Of a stretch of 64,000 bases of DNA, positions 41,150 to 62,498 are shown piece after piece. Location: positions 37,498,948 to 37,562,947 of the forward strand of contig CM025855.1 of assembly GCA_003952965.2 (NCBI GenBank), given 5' to 3'. Under the pieces are notes generated by a model. The model did not search any database and was not told where the DNA came from. It worked only from the letters and a program-made list of their open reading frames with translations. Made by a program: the position numbers and the translations under genes. The DNA comes from Morella rubra (lineage: Eukaryota > Streptophyta > Magnoliopsida > Fagales > Myricaceae). How positions within the stretch are numbered: the first letter of the stretch is position 1; each line of letters starts with the position of its first letter.

Positions 41150-42493
41150 TCATCGAGGGGCCATCGAAACCGAGAAATCCGTGGGAAGACCTATACGCTC
41201 CGCCCATTTCTGAGACTCCATATAAGACTTCGAAACCGAAACCGCCACCCGACCCATATCGGGCCTGTTATCCGGATTCTCCTCCACGCATTCCAACCCC
41301 AGTCGCACCATCTTCTCCGCCACCTCCACCGGGTACGAGTCCCTCAATCTCCTATCCACCCACCTCCTCACCTGCCCAACACCACCTTCCCGAACGGCCT
41401 CTCTTGCAGTGTCAATCACGCTCACTCTCCGGTACCCACCGCCACTTTCCTCGTCGTCAAACTTATACTTGAGCGCCTCCTCCCCGGACAAGAGCTCCAA
41501 CAACACTACCCCAAAAGCATACACATCGCCCTTTTGTGTCGCCATTCCCGTCGACTGGAACTCCGGCGCCATATACCCTCTCGTCCCCTCAAACTTCAAT
41601 TCCTTCGACCTCTTCACATTACCCGAATCCGAGTTTTTGTTATCGGAGAGTTCTCCGCACAACTCCGCCGTGCCAAAGTGGCAGATCTTCGCGTTCAGAG
41701 ATTCTTCGGTGACGATAATGCTGGAGCTCTTGATGTGGTTGTGAACGAAACTGGAGCTCAGCCCCGTACAATGGTGGATATATTCAAGGCCGTGTGCGAT
41801 GTCCGTCGCGACCTGCATGCGCGAGAGCCAGGAGGAAAGGACCGTGAAACCAGGGTTTCGAGGGTTCCGAAGACAGTCAGCGAGGTTCGCACCGTCGACG
41901 AATTCGTAAACGAGGTAAATGTAATTCCCCGACAGCGAAGCACCGAGGAGCTTGATTAAGCTGCTGTGATGGCTTCGGCCAATAGTCAAGAGCCTGTCTC
42001 GCAGCTCCGGCAATTCGATCGGACGGCGGACCTTGCGCTGGAAGACGACGACGTCCCTGTCGCGAACGGAGCATCGCCACGCGGCGGACGAGGAAGAGGA
42101 GGAGAATCGCTTTGCGACGAAGTTATTGGTGGCGGCGCGAATTTCCGATAACTGGTAGATATGAGGGTTCTCCGGGAGAGAATCCTTGACGCTACTAAGA
42201 GAGGCTCGGCTGGAGGCCGAAGATTTGGACGAGTACTTATTGTAACTGGAACCGGTGGTGTTGGTGTTTAAGTTGTTGCTCGTGAAATTGTTGGAGGACG
42301 GGTCTGGGATCGAAGAGGAGGCCGAGGACCGGAACGATTTGCGCGGTTTGGAATTGGTATTTTGGGGTTCGACCACGTCTGTGCTGTTCTTCGTCTTGCA
42401 CATTGGGTCGGAGCGAGAAACGCGAGATTCCTGATCTAATTGACGGTCGGAGGTCGTTGAGCTTCGGAGCAACCAGCGGCCGTGGCGTAGCAT
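41150..42493 (-). CDS. Intronless receptor-like pseudokinase
   Basis: A single exon of 447 aa without signal peptide or TM helix: a Ser/Asn-rich N-terminal third, then a kinase fold from about residue 112. Beta-3 Lys154 (VVVFQRK) and the activation-segment end GYMAPEF (307-312) are kept. The catalytic HRD is HNH (251-253), DFG is HFG (272-274), and the glycine loop is replaced by a serine run (131-136). Loss of both catalytic Asp residues predicts no phosphotransfer. It is closest in style to intronless plant receptor-like cytoplasmic kinases that databases often label LysM-RLK-like; I cannot name the orthologue. The frame is intact and GC-rich with biased codon use, so it is not a decaying copy. 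Confidence 0.85.
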   Translation of the reverse strand: MLRHGRWLLRSSTTSDRQLDQESRVSRSDPMCKTKNSTDVVEPQNTNSKPRKSFRSSASSSIPDPSSNNFTSNNLNTNTTGSSYNKYSSKSSASSRASLSSVKDSLPENPHIYQLSEIRAATNNFVAKRFSSSSSSAAWRCSVRDRDVVVFQRKVRRPIELPELRDRLLTIGRSHHSSLIKLLGASLSGNYIYLVYEFVDGANLADCLRNPRNPGFTVLSSWLSRMQVATDIAHGLEYIHHCTGLSSSFVHNHIKSSSIIVTEESLNAKICHFGTAELCGELSDNKNSDSGNVKRSKELKFEGTRGYMAPEFQSTGMATQKGDVYAFGVVLLELLSGEEALKYKFDDEESGGGYRRVSVIDTAREAVREGGVGQVRRWVDRRLRDSYPVEVAEKMVRLGLECVEENPDNRPDMGRVAVSVSKSYMESQKWAERIGLPTDFSVSMAPR

Positions 42494-43800
42494 AGCAGAG
42501 AAGCTGATCGTCCTGTTGCGTTGGGAGATGAAGAGCGCGGTTTTGGAGGTAGAACAGTCCGGTCCTCGTCAATTGGAGGTAGTAGAACAGTCCTATCCCT
42601 CGTCAACGAATAATTGCGGCCTATTTTATTTTTTTGTTTTTTTCTAAATGAAAAATTGCAGCCTCAGGCTCAAAGTTTTATAGGCGGCCGTGGCGTAGTA
42701 TGTTTGGACAGTATTTTCAAGCACGTTCATTTTTTTCATCAATTTTAATAATTTTTTACTAATTTTAATAACTTTTTATAAATTTTAATATATTTTTCAC
42801 CGATTCTAAAAGAATTTATACTATTTCTAACAAAAAAAAAAAATACAAAAGTTTGTTTTGATATCTAAATCAAACATAGCCAATATAATTCCTTGAGACC
42901 CGCTCTGTCCCGAATAATTTTCTCCTTAATCAGTTGCTTATGTTAACCAAATCGACCAAAAAAAATAAAAATAAAGGTTTGATTACACTTTGCATCAATT
43001 CCAGATCTTGATACTATATACCTCAATATTTATTTTTTATTTTGTCACATTTTAACTAATTAGTTCTAGTTTACTTCGATTTTGTATATTTTTGTTAATT
43101 TTTCCATTATTCGAATAGAAAAATTGACCACTTAAAAAATATATGGGTTTAAAGTATCTCAAAAATAAAAAAAGTATGTGTAAAGTGTTAAACTCTCCAA
43201 ATACGTAGGTCCAAAGTGTAATTAATCCATTTTGAATTTCTAAAATAAAATGGGCCGATGAGTCATGTGCAGAACATGTGATTAAGGATATGTTCGTTTA
43301 CAAAAGTATTCTAGAATATAATAGAATTTAACAAAATTTACAAAAGGAACATTCAAAATATTAAAAATTCTTACACAAACACCAATACCTTTTATACAAC
43401 CTTCAATAATTTTTCACACAAACTCTAATACCTTTTTAAAAAAATTATAACAAATATTCTCTCTTTATACTTTTTTCACCTAACTCTATAATATTTTTTT
43501 TATTAAATAATTACATCAAATTATCTTTTTTTTACACATTTTTATAAATTCTAATAAAAATTAAATATCTTTAAAATTTTTTATCAATTTTTACCGTTTT
43601 ATCAAAATTTTACAATTTTTTACAAACTGAACATCCGTAATAATTTTAGTTCGTTTTAACATATAAATAAACAGTAAACCTAAAATTACTTAAGTGAAAT
43701 ATGTCAAAATTCATAAAACGGGAAAGTTGCAAACTCCTAACGCGTGGGTGTAAAATATAATTACCTCAAAAATAAAATACAAACCAACGAGGGCACATCC
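42494..43800. other. Intergenic with AT-rich MITE-like remnants
   Basis: 42530-42600 holds a small tandem repeat (ggaggtag, tagaacagtcc, cctcgtcaa). 42696-42885 begins tatgtttggac and ends aaatcaaacatag, inverted ends of a MITE; its interior resembles the insert at 35087. 43280-43640 is a related AT-rich block. No gene seen. Confidence 0.45.
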
Positions 43801-44681
43801 GGAAACCAAATTTTTTTGCGCAGGAGATTCATCGTTCTCCAGTATAATTCTCTCTTTTTGTTTTTGTCTTGGATACGAGGTACACTAGCACACCGGGTAT
43901 AAAGAAAATATCCTGTTTAAGCATTTTCTTCTGCACACCGACCTCCTCCCCCTTCGAAGGAAGTAAAGAAGACTCTTCGCGTATCCGAGAGAGAGTTCGC
44001 GAAACCCTACTTCTCTCAGGCCAAAAAACAGAAAAAGAAAAGAAAAGAGAGAAACGTTCTTCCTGTCATCTCTGTTTCTCCCGGCGATCACCACCGCTAG
44101 CAGGTTCTCTCTCATTCTCTCTCTTCGTACATATCCGCATGCTTATATGTGGAAATATAAGCGGACGGGCATATCTATATATGTGTAATGAATTCATTTA
44201 TACGTGAAACTGCATTTTGTTAGTAATGATATTACCGGAATTTAAACGGACAGATTAATTGATGGTAGTTAAATTCATTGTTTTTATGTTAATCTCTTAT
44301 TTTCTTTTTGGATTTGGGATTGTTTTGTTTGGTATTATCGCAAATGCGTCATTTGCTACAATTCCACTAGTCCACTCCATCCTGTATTAGCTGAATTTAT
44401 AAGGCGTTGCGTTCAGTCTGAAGAAATTCGGACAAAGGAAAAGGAAATAAGAATCTGAGACTATGGAAGTAGTATGTCATCCCCAAGAAAACTTAGATAT
44501 TAGAAATTGCTTCAGTTGAATTTCTTTGCTTTTGTGTTTCTTGCGCTATGGATTCCTTTAAAGTGTGTAAGTATTCATAACATCTGCTTTGTTTGGGACT
44601 TTTTCTTTTCCCGGCTTTCGATTTCTTGATCTTCTTTGAACTCATGATCTAACTTGTAGGTCAATTTAGATTGCCATAAAG
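43801..44681 (+). promoter_or_regulatory. Leader and leader intron of the YELLOW LEAF 1-like gene
   Basis: A CT-rich leader lies around 43850-44110. An intron is predicted to end at CTTGTAG before the exon carrying the start ATG (44682). The leader donor is uncertain (near 44105). Confidence 0.4.
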
Positions 44682-47149
44682 ATGTCGATTTCAAAGGCGA
44701 GTACCATTGCCACCTCACCTCTACTGCCACCAGGTATATCACTATTTATAACTACTTTAGATTTATCAGTGATAAATAAGAGTGCATGTCCCTTGATGGC
44801 CATCTCTACCGAATTGAATTCCTATCCATTACAACAGATGAACTGGAAATTTGGGTTAGATTTTCTTAGATCATGTGGTATCTTTCACTCACTTTAACTT
44901 GTTCATCAAAAGGGAGCCCCTCCTCAAAGAAGGCAAGGAAAACCCTGAGCAAGTAAATTGACACACCTAAGATGTGTGAAGTAAATTGACACTCCTAAGA
45001 TGAGTGAAGACCTGTTCTATTGTACATATTATGGCTTGTTCATGCATATGAGGTGTATGTATAACACTATTATCACTGATTTGTAGTCCAACATTATGTT
45101 CTACAAGGGAGACATTAATTGGTTTTAGCTCACTTTGAGAAGTTCTATCTAGAGGTATAAAACTTGAAAGATAAAGCCACATAAAGATCCATAGTGTACC
45201 AGGTTATTTAGATTTTGATACCAATGAAGCTGCTAAACTGTTATGCAATGAGGATAAAGGGTTAGTACTGGATCCTGATAATCCTAATTGACATCTATTT
45301 TTTCTGTATACAGTCGGAAAAAATGGTCAGCGCATGGAGCGAACCAAGCTAACTAGATCTAATCTAGGCAGGGTCTGCATGCAGCTTCAACCTTGCGATC
45401 ATAGAAGAGGATGTCTTCATATTACTAAATCTAGTTCCATGCCACTTTCACCTATTGATAGAAGAAGGCCCACAATGCATTCCTATCAAATGCAGTCTAC
45501 TCCGGTAATATACGATGCTATCTTTGTATGCCTGTTTCTGCATGTTTACCTGTTATTTGTGTTTTCATGTCTTCGTACTGATGTTTATGATTCTTTTACT
45601 TGTGTCTTTGGTGATTATGAATCTTAAGTATTTGGCTTTCTACCAACGTGAGAGAAAGTGTTTTTCAAGTTATTGGTTGATGTCCCATAGCCCCTATTCA
45701 TCCATTTCCTAATGCCATGGATTAGAATATGAACTTTTGCATTTAGGGTATCCATTGCCTTGTATAGAGTTTTGAAACTACAAACTTCTGTTGCACACCC
45801 AAGTCCCGAGCTTCTGTGGTCAGCATCTGGGTGTTTCTTTGTAAATTTTTGAGCTGAGTTGGTTGAAATGTTTTAGTTGTGGCATGCAAAGAAAAGTGGG
45901 CAAAGATATCTGTCAAGTGACCACCTGATTTAGGAACTATACTCTAGTTCAAACCCATTCCATATTTTAGTATTTACCTACCACGGATCTTTCTAATGAT
46001 CTGGTCATTTAATAACTGTAATGTCTTGTTCCCTGACTCTTTCTGCAGAATGTAAGGTGCGGTGCTGCTTCAGCAGAGCAAACCCAAACTGTTACGCAGA
46101 AGGCTCCAACGATTACTAATATTCCTGGTAATGGCTGTTTCTCAATAGTGTTCACTTGCCTAGTTGATGCATTGCCATCCCATTCGAGACCACTAAACGC
46201 GGCCTCTGTTCATCGTTATTTGATTTCAACTCCTAGCCTTGTTGCCTTCGCACATCTTTACCAAACTACGGGAAATTGTGTGTGGGATAGGATTCTGATA
46301 TGTTTGACATTTGGCTTTGCAGAGTGTATTCTAGGATCTCATTTCATGCTGTATCCATCGATATGCATGTGCATGTGGGAGTTCTTTCTGTTTGCACTCA
46401 GTTGAACTGCTCATATACATGTGTCTCCTCGCAGTTTGAAGTTTTACTTTGTTGCCGTTTGTTGAGCTGTTTGTATGTTGCATTATTCAGTCAGCCTTGC
46501 ACTGAATATGTTTTCTTTGAAATTTAAGGAAGTATTAAGAAATATGTAATGAGCATAGCAAACTACAGGATATCTCCTCTATGCTTTTATTATGCAGGAA
46601 TTTCCTACATTCTGAGAAACAAGATTATGCTTGAAAGAATTATTTTACTAGTGCATCTCAAGATATAAATTATTTGGGTGGTTGCTCACCAAAAATAAAA
46701 AATAAAAAATTAGGTGGTTAAATTTTTCAACCTGTGGATTGCCAGAAGAATAGCGCTAATAGACCTGTTCTTTTGGAGGTAGTATTGTTTGAATTTTTTT
46801 CCATATACCCCAAGAATCCAAGATAAATATTCGTTAGAATTGAATTAGGCATGTAGTCTTATCGTGGCATTGATAAGACTACATGCAGGTTTAGTTTCTT
46901 TGAAGATTTTGATTTTCCTGCATTCAAATGGCATCTAATGGGTTAACTACAATTTCAGGCAAGGAGAAGTCTCTGAAACTCGACGATGGTGGATTTGGCT
47001 TCCCACCCTATCATGATGGCTTTGGGGGTGGGGGTGGCGGCGGTGGAGGAGGCAATACGTCAGGTGGATGGATCCTTTTTGCTATTCTTGGGGTTCTAGG
47101 CTTTTTAAAAGATAAAGAAATCGAGTGGCGTAATCAGAAAGATAAGTGA
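44682..47149 (+). CDS. Glycine-rich plastid protein, YELLOW LEAF 1-like
   Basis: Four coding exons: 44682-44733, 45314-45504, 46049-46127, 46959-47149 (513 nt, 170 aa, phases consistent). The N-terminus is basic and Ser-rich with no acidic run, like a transit peptide. EQTQTVTQKAPTIT is a conserved block. The C-terminal exon has LDDGGFGFPPYHDG, an uninterrupted run of ten Gly, a hydrophobic segment (GWILFAILGVLGFL) and a charged tail KDKEIEWRNQKDK. This layout matches the plant protein named YELLOW LEAF 1, reported to be needed for chloroplast ATP synthase and leaf greening. Naming is from memory. Confidence 0.78.
44953..45009 (+). repeat. Short tandem duplication in intron
   Basis: gtaaattgacac followed by cctaagatgtgtgaa repeats once immediately with two changes (period about 29 bp). 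It lies within the first intron inside the coding region of the YELLOW LEAF 1-like gene. Confidence 0.8.
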
Positions 47150-49187
47150 AGACATGGGAGGATTTTCATTATTCTAAATAGGGAAACTTGGCTTATTGTA
47201 GTATATAGAGATTGTGTGCCTTTTCACTTGATAAATAAAGTTAAGTGCTTCTAGAAGGTTAAGCTGTGGTTCTTTTACCATGTTGCTGGTATTCTTAGGC
47301 AATGGGCATGAGGATTTTGTTACCCTTGATTATTTGTTATGTTTTCTCTGAACTTGATATTGCAGCTTTCCTACTTTGGCATATAGGAGGTGTTTGTTTG
47401 CCAAAATTTTAGGGAATATTTTCGAAATTTTAGAAATCTTTACTTTATTGAGATTTATTGAGGTTTGTGAAAGGTAAAATTTGTATGTATAAAAGTTAAA
47501 AATTTTGGATATGTTTGTTTTGCTAAAAATTTTCATGCTCCAAAATATTATGGAAACAAACGGTGCCACAATATAACCAGTGTATTTAGTAGTTTAACCA
47601 TCATGCTTTGTATTCACGAGATAATAGAGTGATTGCAAAAAACGGAGGTGTGTAAATGCAATAATACAGAGGCACGGAGGCATTTGAAAACTTGATTACT
47701 CTGACGTTTCTGCCATTCTTCTTAGGTTGTCTTTCATCCGCCCAAACATTTGTCAATCCTCTGGCACTCATACAGAGGAATGGCGTTGTGGGATTGTGAC
47801 GGAGCATATGGGTGACTCTCGCAACACTCTTCAATGCAAATAAATCACTTTCTTGTCCCGGAGACGAGAAGGACAAATCTGACACGCCAAGCACATGGCC
47901 CACATTTTGGACTTCATCATGGGCCTCAAGTGACAAGGTAGCTGGAAGCATATGCGGAGAAACAAATTGCGTTAGACAGTGACCACTATCCATATGATGT
48001 CGGTTACGGACCACTTTTGATCCGAGAAAGAGAATTAATAAGAACCCTCCAGATAGTTCCACACACGTCGTGCCAAGAAAGCAGAAATTTTAATTAATTT
48101 TACTTTTATATTGTGGGCTGACAAGCATGGGACGACACGAAGGACCTACCCAGCCCTAGGCACGAAACATGATTGATGAAGACGAAGATGAAGTGGAGGA
48201 ATCTCCTCCGCCCACTCTTAACTCTTTAACGTTCCTTTTTTTCACTTCCCTCTTTTGCTTTTGCTTTTGCCTTTGCCTTTGCAGTGTTATTTGTTTTTTT
48301 GTTTTAATCTTTACTGGACTATATTGTAATTTTGGTTATAAAAATGATACATGTGAATGATCAAATCGTCAAAAACTCGCCCCCTTTCACATTTCGGCAC
48401 AACTTTCTTGTCAATCATAACAGGACGTGGCAGCTTCCGAACCACATCGATCGGCCGCGATGCCAAAGATCTTAAAACTTTTTTTTTTCTAAGCCAAAGA
48501 TCTTAAAATCGTTCCATTGAAAGAACAAAAAAAATAAAACCCAAGATCAAATTAGTGCGAAGCCACATATATAAATAAAATTACATATAGATACATGTTT
48601 ATTTTCCGGTTCAGTAATTACCAATTGATGTCACTATTATGCTGTCGCTCGTAATCAATATGCGAAATGCCGAATTTAGTCGCCGATTTTGACTAAATTA
48701 GGATATATTCGTTTATAAAAATATTCTAAAATATAAATATATTTAATAAAAATTTACAAAAATAATTTATAAAATTATATTCAATATAAATATTTACAAT
48801 TCTATCGAAATCTTACAATTTTTTATAAAACCAACATCCCGATTTCATACTTGAGATGAATGTATAAAACAAATTTCAAAAAAAAAAAAAAAAAAAGTAG
48901 AAAAGAGAAACAAGTGAAGCAGAGGACACATAAAAAGATCCGGATTGTGGAGGTTCAACATTCTTGGTTAACAGGAAATATGAACAATAATAAGCATAGC
49001 TGTGCGTGAAATTACTTCCAGATGCAGAAATCAGGAATCAAGTAGATCACAAACTACACCCATCAGATAAAGCAACTCTCAGTCAAGCTCTCTCTATTAC
49101 GAGTCTCACCCCACAGATGTAAATAATTCCATCTATAAGCCAAGACTTCGAGAGTTTTTTTTTTTAAAGAAATTGAAAAGCCTTTTC
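47150..49187. other. Intergenic, MITE-like element and unassigned open frame
   Basis: 47387-47567 has inverted ends (ggtgtttgttt and aaacaaacggtgcc) and is a probable MITE. 47601-48062 (minus) is open for about 150 codons, but its apparent start is GTG and I recognise no domain, so I do not call a gene. 48700-48840 is AT-rich, related to 43300-43640. A long A-run lies at 48879-48896. Confidence 0.45.
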
Positions 49188-58770
<9,583 letters not shown>

Positions 58771-59638
58771 TGTAAGAAAGATTCAAAACCAATACAGAAC
58801 AAATTGAACAGTATATACCATATGGAGAACTCAATCATGAACCATTGTCTTCGTGTAGATAACAAAAAAGAACTACAGGAACCAAGCTTGGAAGTCGAAC
58901 TCCTATATTGAAATATGTCGGTGAAATTGAACGAGGGTTTGTTGAGATTCAAACCACATTAAGAGTAGAAATTAAGGAAATAGGAGAAGAGTAGGGGCAA
59001 TTCCATAAAGAAATAAACCATAGAACCTGAAACAGCGGTTGGTTGTATATGTCTGACCTTCAAAAACGCCAGAGAGAGAGAAAGAGAGAAAAGAGGGAGA
59101 GGAGGGAAAGAGAAGGGGGTGGGGCGTTGTCTAGGTTTTGAGCGACATTCTTAGCCGGCGCAACATAGTATTCTCCCTAGTCATAAACTAAGTTACGCCG
59201 CAATGGGTAGCCACCCGCTGAGGTCACTCCGTTTCGAAACCGTACGATTTATGTCGGTTTTTTTTTTGGGGGAGAGGCTGAGCTCATAGGGACGGGTGTA
59301 ACGTATTCCGGGGGGGCACACGTTAGCATCAAGCGGCGTCGCAAGTATGGATAGGGACTTCTACGGTGTGTATCGGGGACATGTTATCCGGTGATGATCA
59401 AGATTCCGGATAGCACATTTTACTGATGCTTGTTATCCGGTGATGATCAAAATTCCACAATTTTTATTAATTTTTCTTATGGGGTCTCCGATAATACTCC
59501 AATTCCAGAACTCTAGATGATAATAAGTACATATTAAATCGATAAAGTTATTTTTTTGACACAAGATCTTTTTTTTCAATCAGAACCCCAATCATCAATA
59601 ATGCGGCAAGATGGTTAGATCCAACCACACACGACTAG
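58771..59638. promoter_or_regulatory. ELF6-like upstream region
   Basis: Leader of the ELF6-like gene followed by a GA/CT-rich patch (59067-59120), a likely core-promoter region. Beyond 59170 there is no recognisable feature apart from ttatccggtgatgatcaa occurring twice (about 59386 and 59431). Confidence 0.45.
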
Positions 59639-60135
59639 TTGGTGTTGGGTTTTCATTTAGGGAGAGTGGTGGGGGCTAAAGTGCAGAAAACTTGTGTAGC
59701 TGGACTGTTGAAAGGCGAAGTTTTTGCTGCTGTGTTGGGTATTTAGGATGCTCGGATATGCGGCTTTTAAGATATTGTTATTGAGGGTAACTCTCTTCTT
59801 GCTATTGAGGCCTTCCAAAAACTTATAGTGCGTGTTGACTGGCGGATGCATGGAAGAATTGATGAGACGTTTGTTTGTGTCTCCTTGTTTAATTTCTGTG
59901 TGTTTGAATTTGTTAAAAGAGGTGCTAATGTAAAAACGTACTATCTTGTTTGATGGGCTGCCTCTTTGATTGAGTCAGAAGGCTACCTCGATGTTCATAA
60001 GCATTATTTAGACTTGGTTTAGATCCATGCTGAGACTGATCCCCCTTATTTTTTGTTTCTTTCTTTGTTTTGCGTTGAATAAAGGTAAGTAGTTTGATAA
60101 ATAAAAATTAAAAAAAAAAAATTTGGTGTTGGGTT
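59639..60135 (+). mobile_element. Severely 5'-truncated LINE with 13-bp target site duplication
   Basis: The insert 59652-60122 ends in an A-rich tail and is flanked by the identical 13-mer TTGGTGTTGGGTT (59639-59651 and 60123-60135). The plus strand encodes a decayed RNase H-like tail of a plant LINE: DIVIEGNSLLAIEAFQ, VDWRMHGRIDETFV, then FEFVKRGANV and a WAASLIESEGY block, with in-frame stops. Reverse transcriptase is absent because of truncation. Confidence 0.87.
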
Positions 60136-62171
60136 CTAAAATTTTGATCATCCCAAAATCTAATAAAATAACAATAAAAAAATCCCGTTCTTCATCAAAT
60201 CATCTATTTTCATTATAATAACTATGAAAAATACATTCAACTCATTTATCCCTTCACTTGTCACTATTTCCATGAACTATTCTAAAATTTTGGATTGCTA
60301 ACATGATATATTTTTAAATTTATTTCCTTCCTACTAGTAAAAACATCATTAAAAACTACCATATTTATAATTTTATCTTGTCTCATAATTATGATAGTTT
60401 TCACTTTGTATTTCTTAGAATTATGATAGTTTTTCCTATTTTAAGCATATTTTCAATTAATTTTGATACTTTGGAGAAGAAAAAAGAAAAGCGGCTCATC
60501 TGGACCAAAATTCAGTATCACCTGAACCGGACATACTCCCCCATCTCCTTGGTGTACCATGTTGGGAAACAAAAAACCAATGTACTTCTTTCGACATTCA
60601 TTTCTCCAATAAGGGCGACATGTTTCGTCAGAAGGCAAACTACACTGCTCCTTGGACTTTCAGCCGAAACGTACAAGCTCTTAGAGAAGGATAACCATTA
60701 TTTGCCGGCAACTGCTGCACTTAATAAAGAAATTAGGTGGCACGAAATTATAAAAATTCTCACCATTAATTAACTAAATATAATTAATCATGAATTCCTA
60801 AATGCGATCTACTTGTCAGCACATGCTTCATTAGAATTGAGTCCTACTAAACATTCTGCAACTGAGTCATGCCAATGAATGGGGCCTGATCATTGAATTC
60901 TCTATGTAACCCTACCTAACGCTTATTTGGGAACAATTGTGCAAGCTAATTAAAAACTTACACATTTAGAGAACATGAAGTAGAGAAAGCACATTACAAA
61001 AAGCATTTGCTTATTCCCCACCCGCCTGATAGTCAAGTGGGAAAGGCAACACTGGAAACTGTATGATTTAGGCATACGGTTTTAGGTTCGATTTTCTTTG
61101 AAGTTAGAGATTGTGGATGAAGATGTTCTGGCATTAATCTCTCTAGGACTTGTTTGTATGTTAGGTAAGTATCATTTTTGTGTGGACCCATCTTGTAATA
61201 TTTCTCTTGTCAACATAAAAATATTTAATATTTAAAAAACTGATGAAGCAATAGAAACTCAAATAACTCCTTCAATGTGCTCATGGTTAGTGACAGTCCC
61301 CCAATTTATTTTTCTTTTTATAGGGTTTTAGAAGAATTAGAGGAAAATTCATTTTGAGCTCTCAAACTGTCAAAGCAATCTCAAAGAAAGGTCTCAAATA
61401 CCATATTTGACACATTGAACATAAAAACTACTAAATTTCATTAATTTACGCCTCTAAAAAAAATTCAACCATCAAACTCATTTCATGTGTGTTGTAAATG
61501 AGTCATGTGACACGCTTTTAATTATTAGATTTTATTTTAGAGAGCAAGTTAATTAATTATGGAAGTTGGAGAGCTCAATGTGTCAATATCAATAATTTAG
61601 ATCCCTATTTAAAATTACATTAATAATTAAAAGGTTCGAGGTAACTTTTTCCAGAAGAATTATTTCCTAAAAGCTGGATTATTTTACGATCGAGTGCACG
61701 CGATTTCCAAATACCTTCTATAAAGTTTAATGTTATTTCATTTACTTTCACAGAAGCTTGTTCCCTGCCCATTATTAAGCCAAAATAATTTAAAAAACAG
61801 GGAAAAAAATGATGTTTGTATATTGTATCAAACGTTCCTCATTTTGATACATCTCAAGCTATAATTCTCAAATACTGTAATTTTTTTTTTGGTCATAAAT
61901 TAAAAGGTAGAAGGAGACATGAACGTCGTCCAGCTTGTCGATCCTTATCCCAAATATTGCAGTTATTACAATCACAAGTACCTCTGACTTTGGCTACCCT
62001 ATATACTATTTTGGTAAGCAATATATTGCAATAACCTAATAATTGTAGTAATTAAGTTACAAATTCTAGGTACACAATTCCGAAACAAATCGGATTGGTA
62101 CGTACGTATTTATCGAATCACATGAGAAAGGGGGGTTTTTACGAAGTCATGCACAGCCGATATATGGCCAT
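60136..62171. other. Gene-poor spacer
   Basis: AT-rich with a tRNA-type SINE candidate at 61016-61230. The open frame near 60378-60773 shows no recognisable domain. 61810-62040 likewise has no support as a gene. Confidence 0.45.
61016..61230 (+). mobile_element. Possible tRNA-derived SINE
   Basis: tagtcaagtgg fits a Pol III A box and ggttcgattttc fits a B box, about 50 bp apart, as in tRNA-headed SINEs. The remainder is unlike a mature tRNA, and A/T-rich sequence follows the 3' end. I found no clean target site duplication. Confidence 0.4.
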
Positions 62172-62408
62172 TTAATGATGTTTCTTTTTAGTAAAGCCCC
62201 AACCCTGATCCCCGGCGTTGTTTCCAGAAACTTGACGGCAATAAGCTTCGCAGGCTTTTTCACATGATGTCTTGGCTGCGCCTTTCTCTCTCAGGCATAC
62301 TGGCATGCAGCCTTTGGCACATTGCGACAGCGCCACGCTTGCGTTGGCCCATGACGTTACAACCAGCACGGAGATGAAGAGAACGTTGAGGGGATTTTTG
62401 CTGGCCAT
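62172..62408 (-). CDS. Small secreted cysteine-rich peptide
   Basis: 78 aa in a single exon. Residues 1-27 form a signal peptide (hydrophobic VLFISVLVVTSWA). The mature part has six Cys at 30, 34, 38, 49, 53 and 57, i.e. two C-x3-C-x3-C modules, then a Gly-rich, Lys/His-rich tail (GWGFTKKKHH). The double C-x3-C pattern resembles alpha-hairpin peptides and the olive Ole e 6-type pollen proteins. Function is not predictable from sequence; defence or pollen signalling roles are known in such families. The ATG has a TATA box about 80 bp upstream. Confidence 0.75.
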   Translation of the reverse strand: MASKNPLNVLFISVLVVTSWANASVALSQCAKGCMPVCLREKGAAKTSCEKACEAYCRQVSGNNAGDQGWGFTKKKHH

Positions 62409-62488
62409 CTAATTAGCTTAGCTAGTTACCTTTTTATCTTCAAAGGAAATGAAGAGGCCGATGAAGAAAGTTTCGGTGCTTCTAGTTC

Positions 62489-62498
62489 GTATATATAG
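62489..62498 (-). promoter_or_regulatory. TATA box of the cysteine-rich peptide gene
   Basis: The minus strand reads CCTATATATAC, a strong TATA match, 80-90 bp upstream of the ATG. It implies a transcription start near 62460 and a leader of about 50 nt. Confidence 0.6.

Noticed and set aside
41534..41959. Plus-strand open frame opposite the pseudokinase
   Set aside because: A GC-rich coding strand produces open antisense frames; composition explains it.
60378..60773. 131-codon open frame in AT-rich spacer
   Set aside because: No recognisable domain or splice context, and AT-rich composition.
61030..61095. Functional tRNA gene
   Set aside because: Only A- and B-box-like words are present; no acceptor stem or cloverleaf can be drawn.
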